Source: Tabrizicola fusiformis (GTDB taxonomy: Bacteria; Pseudomonadota; Alphaproteobacteria; Rhodobacterales; Rhodobacteraceae). From it: 64,000 nucleotides of DNA. Shown piece by piece: positions 61,855 through 64,000 of this stretch. The notes under the pieces were generated by a model. The model did no database searches. It saw nothing but the letters and a program-made list of their open reading frames with translations, and was not told where the DNA came from. Within the stretch, counting starts at the first letter, position 1; the number at the start of each line of letters is the position of its first letter. The stretch is from NCBI RefSeq assembly GCF_013328815.1, contig NZ_JABUHN010000007.1:124001-188000 (forward strand), read 5' to 3'. The translations under genes and the position numbers were made by a program.

Positions 61855-62718
61855 ATGGGCTTGCCAAGGTTCGCCACCATCCGCGCCAAGGGCGCACAAC
61901 ATTATGGTGTGGTTGTCGAGGGCGGCATTGTCGCGCTGTCGGCCGCATTCCCCCAATGGCCGACCCTGCGCGAGGTGATCGCGGCGGATGGGCTGGACGC
62001 GCTGGCCCGGGCCGCCGAAGGGCGGGCACCGACCCATTCCAACGGCAGTTTTGACTGGGACATCCCGGTGCCGGCGCCGGAAAAGATCATCTGCGTCGGC
62101 GTGAACTTTCCCGACCGCAATGCCGAATACAAGGACGGGCAAGAGGCGCCGCCGAACATGTCGCTGTTTCCGCGCTTTGCCCGCAGCTTTACCGGCGCGG
62201 GTCAGCCGCTGATCCGGCCGCCGGAAAGCCCGCAACTGGATTACGAGGGCGAGATTGCGGTGGTGATCGGCAAGGGCGGGCGCCGCATCGCCGAAGCCGA
62301 AGCGCTGACCCATATCGCCGCCCTGACGCTGTGTAATGAGGGCACGATCCGCGACTGGGTGCGCCATGCGAAATTCAACGTCACCCAAGGCAAGAACTGG
62401 GACCGCTCCGGCGCCATCGGGCCCTGGCTCGTGCCCTTCACCGATCCGGGGCAGATCGTTGATGTGGCGCTGGAAACGCGGGTGAATGGCGAGGTCCGAC
62501 AATCCGACCGCACCGGGCGGATGCTGTTTCCGGTGGCGCGGCAGATCGCCTACATCTCGACCTTCACCACGCTGGTTCCGGGGGATATCATCGTGACCGG
62601 CACCCCCACCGGCGCGGGCGCACGGTTCGATCCGCCGATCTGGCTGAAGCCCGGCGATGTCATCGAGGTAACCGCCGAAGGCATCGGCACCCTGACGAAC
62701 GGAGTGGCAGACGAATGA
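61855..62718 (+). CDS. hpaG: Fumarylacetoacetate-hydrolase-fold protein, HpaG decarboxylase type
   Basis: A 287-residue FAH-family enzyme likely to decarboxylate 5-oxopent-3-ene-1,2,5-tricarboxylate in this pathway. Metal-binding features are YEGEIAVVIGKGG with its Glu residues, and GTPTGAG near the C-terminus. It has a single FAH domain, whereas E. coli HpaG is a two-domain fusion; the isomerase role is separately encoded by hpaF here. It overlaps hpaH by ATGA. Confidence 0.87.
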   Translation: MGLPRFATIRAKGAQHYGVVVEGGIVALSAAFPQWPTLREVIAADGLDALARAAEGRAPTHSNGSFDWDIPVPAPEKIICVGVNFPDRNAEYKDGQEAPPNMSLFPRFARSFTGAGQPLIRPPESPQLDYEGEIAVVIGKGGRRIAEAEALTHIAALTLCNEGTIRDWVRHAKFNVTQGKNWDRSGAIGPWLVPFTDPGQIVDVALETRVNGEVRQSDRTGRMLFPVARQIAYISTFTTLVPGDIIVTGTPTGAGARFDPPIWLKPGDVIEVTAEGIGTLTNGVADE

Positions 62719-63512
62719 CCCACGATCAGATCGCCGCCGCCGCCCAAGCCCTGTTGCAGGCCGAACGGACCGGCCTGCAGACCGGGCTTCTCAGCCTGCA
62801 ATATCCGGCGATCACGCTGGACGATGCCTATGCGGTGCAGGCGGCCCTTGTGGCGGCCAAGCGGGCGGCGGGGGCCAAGGGGATCGGCTGGAAGATCGGG
62901 CTGACCAGCCGGGCGATGCAACAGGCGCTGGACATCACGACGCCGGATTCGGGTGTGCTGCTGGACGATATGCTGTTTGCCGATGGCGCGACGGTCCCTG
63001 CGGGCCGCTTCATCCAGCCCCGGGTCGAGGCGGAGATTGCCTTTGTCATGCGCGCGCCGCTGGCGGGGGAAGGCGTGACCCGCGAGGATGTGCTGGCGGC
63101 CACCGGCGCCGTGGCGCCCAGTCTGGAAATTCTGGACACCCGCATTCTGCGGGCCGATCCGGTGACGAAAGCGGCGCGGAAGATCTTTGATACCGTCGCC
63201 GACAATGCCGCCAATGCCGGGATCGTCCTTGGCGCCCAGCGCCACGCGGTTGACGCCCATGACCTGCGCTGGGTCGGCGCCATCGTCAAGCGCGACGGGG
63301 TGGTCGAGGAAACCGGCCTTGGCGCCGGGGTGCTGGACGATCCGGTGACGGGCATCCTCTGGCTGGTGCATCGGCTTGCGCGCTATGGACTGGGGCTGGC
63401 GGCAGGGGATATCGTGCTGTCAGGCTCGTTCATCCGACCGATCGAGGCGCCGTCCGGCAGCCGCTTCCATGCCGATTTCGGCCCGTTCGGCCAGGTTCAC
63501 ATCAACTTCTGA
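62715..63512 (+). CDS. hpaH: 2-oxo-hepta-3-ene-1,7-dioate hydratase
   Basis: A 265-residue hydratase of the MhpD/HpaH family, adding water to 2-oxohept-3-enedioate before aldol cleavage. GWKIGLTSRAMQQALDITTPDSG, QPRVEAEIAFVM and SLEILDTRI are conserved, with Glu residues for metal binding. It overlaps hpaG by ATGA and is 7 bp from hpaI. Confidence 0.93.
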   Translation: MTHDQIAAAAQALLQAERTGLQTGLLSLQYPAITLDDAYAVQAALVAAKRAAGAKGIGWKIGLTSRAMQQALDITTPDSGVLLDDMLFADGATVPAGRFIQPRVEAEIAFVMRAPLAGEGVTREDVLAATGAVAPSLEILDTRILRADPVTKAARKIFDTVADNAANAGIVLGAQRHAVDAHDLRWVGAIVKRDGVVEETGLGAGVLDDPVTGILWLVHRLARYGLGLAAGDIVLSGSFIRPIEAPSGSRFHADFGPFGQVHINF

Positions 63513-63519
63513 GGTTCCC

Positions 63520-64000
63520 ATGCCCGCCCCCGAAAACCGCCTGCGCGCCAGCCTTGCCAGTGGCGCCACCCTGCATGGCTGCTGGCTGGGCATGGCCGAT
63601 GCCTATGTGGCCGAAATGGCGGGCACCTGCGGCTTTGACTGGCTGCTGATCGACGGCGAACATGCGCCGAACGATCTGCGCAGCCTGTCGGCCCAGCTTG
63701 CCGTGGTCGAGGCTAGTCCCTCGATCCCTGTTGTCCGGCTGCCCGATGGCAACAGCACCGCCATCAAACAAGCGTTGGATATCGGGGTGCAGAACCTGAT
63801 GATCCCGATGATCGAAACCGCCGAACAGGCCCAAGCGGCGGTGCGCGCCACGCGCTATCCGCCGCAGGGGTTTCGCGGGGTCGGCTCCAGCCTTGCCCGC
63901 GCCTCGCGCTTTTCGGAGATCGGGGATTACCTGACCACGGCGAACGACCAGATTTTCCTGATCCTTCAGGTGGAAAGCCGGGCGGCGCTGGTCAATCTGG
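63520..64000 (+). CDS. hpaI: 4-hydroxy-2-oxoheptanedioate aldolase (5' part, cut by window end)
   Basis: The first 160 codons of HpaI, which splits 4-hydroxy-2-oxoheptanedioate to pyruvate and succinate semialdehyde. Catalytic His48 is in LLIDGEHAPND and the pyruvate-binding Arg73 in PVVRLPDGN, matching E. coli His45 and Arg70 with a 3-residue offset. The segment YPPQGFRGVG and the metal Glu in LILQVESR are present. The gene runs off the end of the window, so it is not truncated biologically as far as can be seen. Confidence 0.92.
   Translation, partial: MPAPENRLRASLASGATLHGCWLGMADAYVAEMAGTCGFDWLLIDGEHAPNDLRSLSAQLAVVEASPSIPVVRLPDGNSTAIKQALDIGVQNLMIPMIETAEQAQAAVRATRYPPQGFRGVGSSLARASRFSEIGDYLTTANDQIFLILQVESRAALVNL

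Overview
This window is chromosomal DNA of a high-GC alphaproteobacterium, most probably a facultatively denitrifying member of the Rhodobacterales (Rhodobacter/Paracoccus-like). The evidence is the gene order pdxJ-acpS-lepB-rnc-era, a chvI-chvG-hprK-rapZ-EIIA-HPr cluster, a methylsuccinyl-CoA dehydrogenase next to ATP-type pckA, and NnrR-type TTGCG-N4-CGCAA sites. I see no prophage, insertion sequence or CRISPR array. Most starts were chosen by ribosome binding site and family alignment; many neighbouring genes overlap by ATGA.

Layout. 1-5.4 kb: housekeeping operon (DUF2062, pdxJ, acpS, lepB, rnc, era, DUF1491). 5.4-10.7 kb (minus strand): chvI-chvG, hprK, rapZ, a mannose-type EIIA, HPr and an acyltransferase. 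11-20.4 kb: pckA, a TauE-like exporter, mcd, an SDR, an MFS transporter, recO away from era, and 3-hydroxybutyryl-CoA dehydrogenase. 20.5-36.3 kb: a phosphonate uptake and carbon-phosphorus lyase region: phnCDEE and a hexapeptide acetyltransferase; a divergent phnM paralogue with phnF; phnGHIJK-corA-phnLN; a DUF1045 2H phosphoesterase; canonical phnM. 36.3-42.1 kb: etfAB, a PduO-type cobalamin adenosyltransferase, rlmH, rsfS, and a DUF2975/XRE pair. 42.2-49.2 kb: leuC, leuD and leuB with a glycosyltransferase between leuC and leuD. 50.3 kb: tRNA-Pro(CGG). 50.4-57.4 kb: nitrite/NO cluster (a polytopic His-containing membrane protein, tandem DUF2249, DUF59, nnrS, nirK, nirV, nnrR, pseudoazurin). 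57.4-64 kb: homoprotocatechuate meta-cleavage operon hpaR / hpaF-E-D, a second extradiol dioxygenase, hpaG, hpaH and the start of hpaI.

How the genes work together. Mcd, EtfAB, the cobalamin adenosyltransferase, 3-hydroxyacyl-CoA dehydrogenase and PckA fit acetate assimilation by the ethylmalonyl-CoA pathway followed by gluconeogenesis. The phn genes form a nearly complete uptake-to-ribosyl-bisphosphate route but lack phnP, which the DUF1045 protein may replace. The nir genes make a periplasmic copper nitrite reductase with its pseudoazurin donor, controlled by NnrR through three perfect or one-mismatch sites plus one weaker site upstream of a three-gene operon not usually described as part of this regulon. 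The hpa operon carries two unrelated enzymes for the same ring-opening step.

Most unusual points: corA translationally embedded in the C-P lyase operon; two PhnM-type amidohydrolases; two evolutionarily unrelated homoprotocatechuate dioxygenases side by side; the NNR-box-linked membrane protein/DUF2249/DUF59 operon; a perfect 17-bp hairpin and a glycosyltransferase splitting leuCD; and three tandem palindromes filling the pdxJ-acpS gap.
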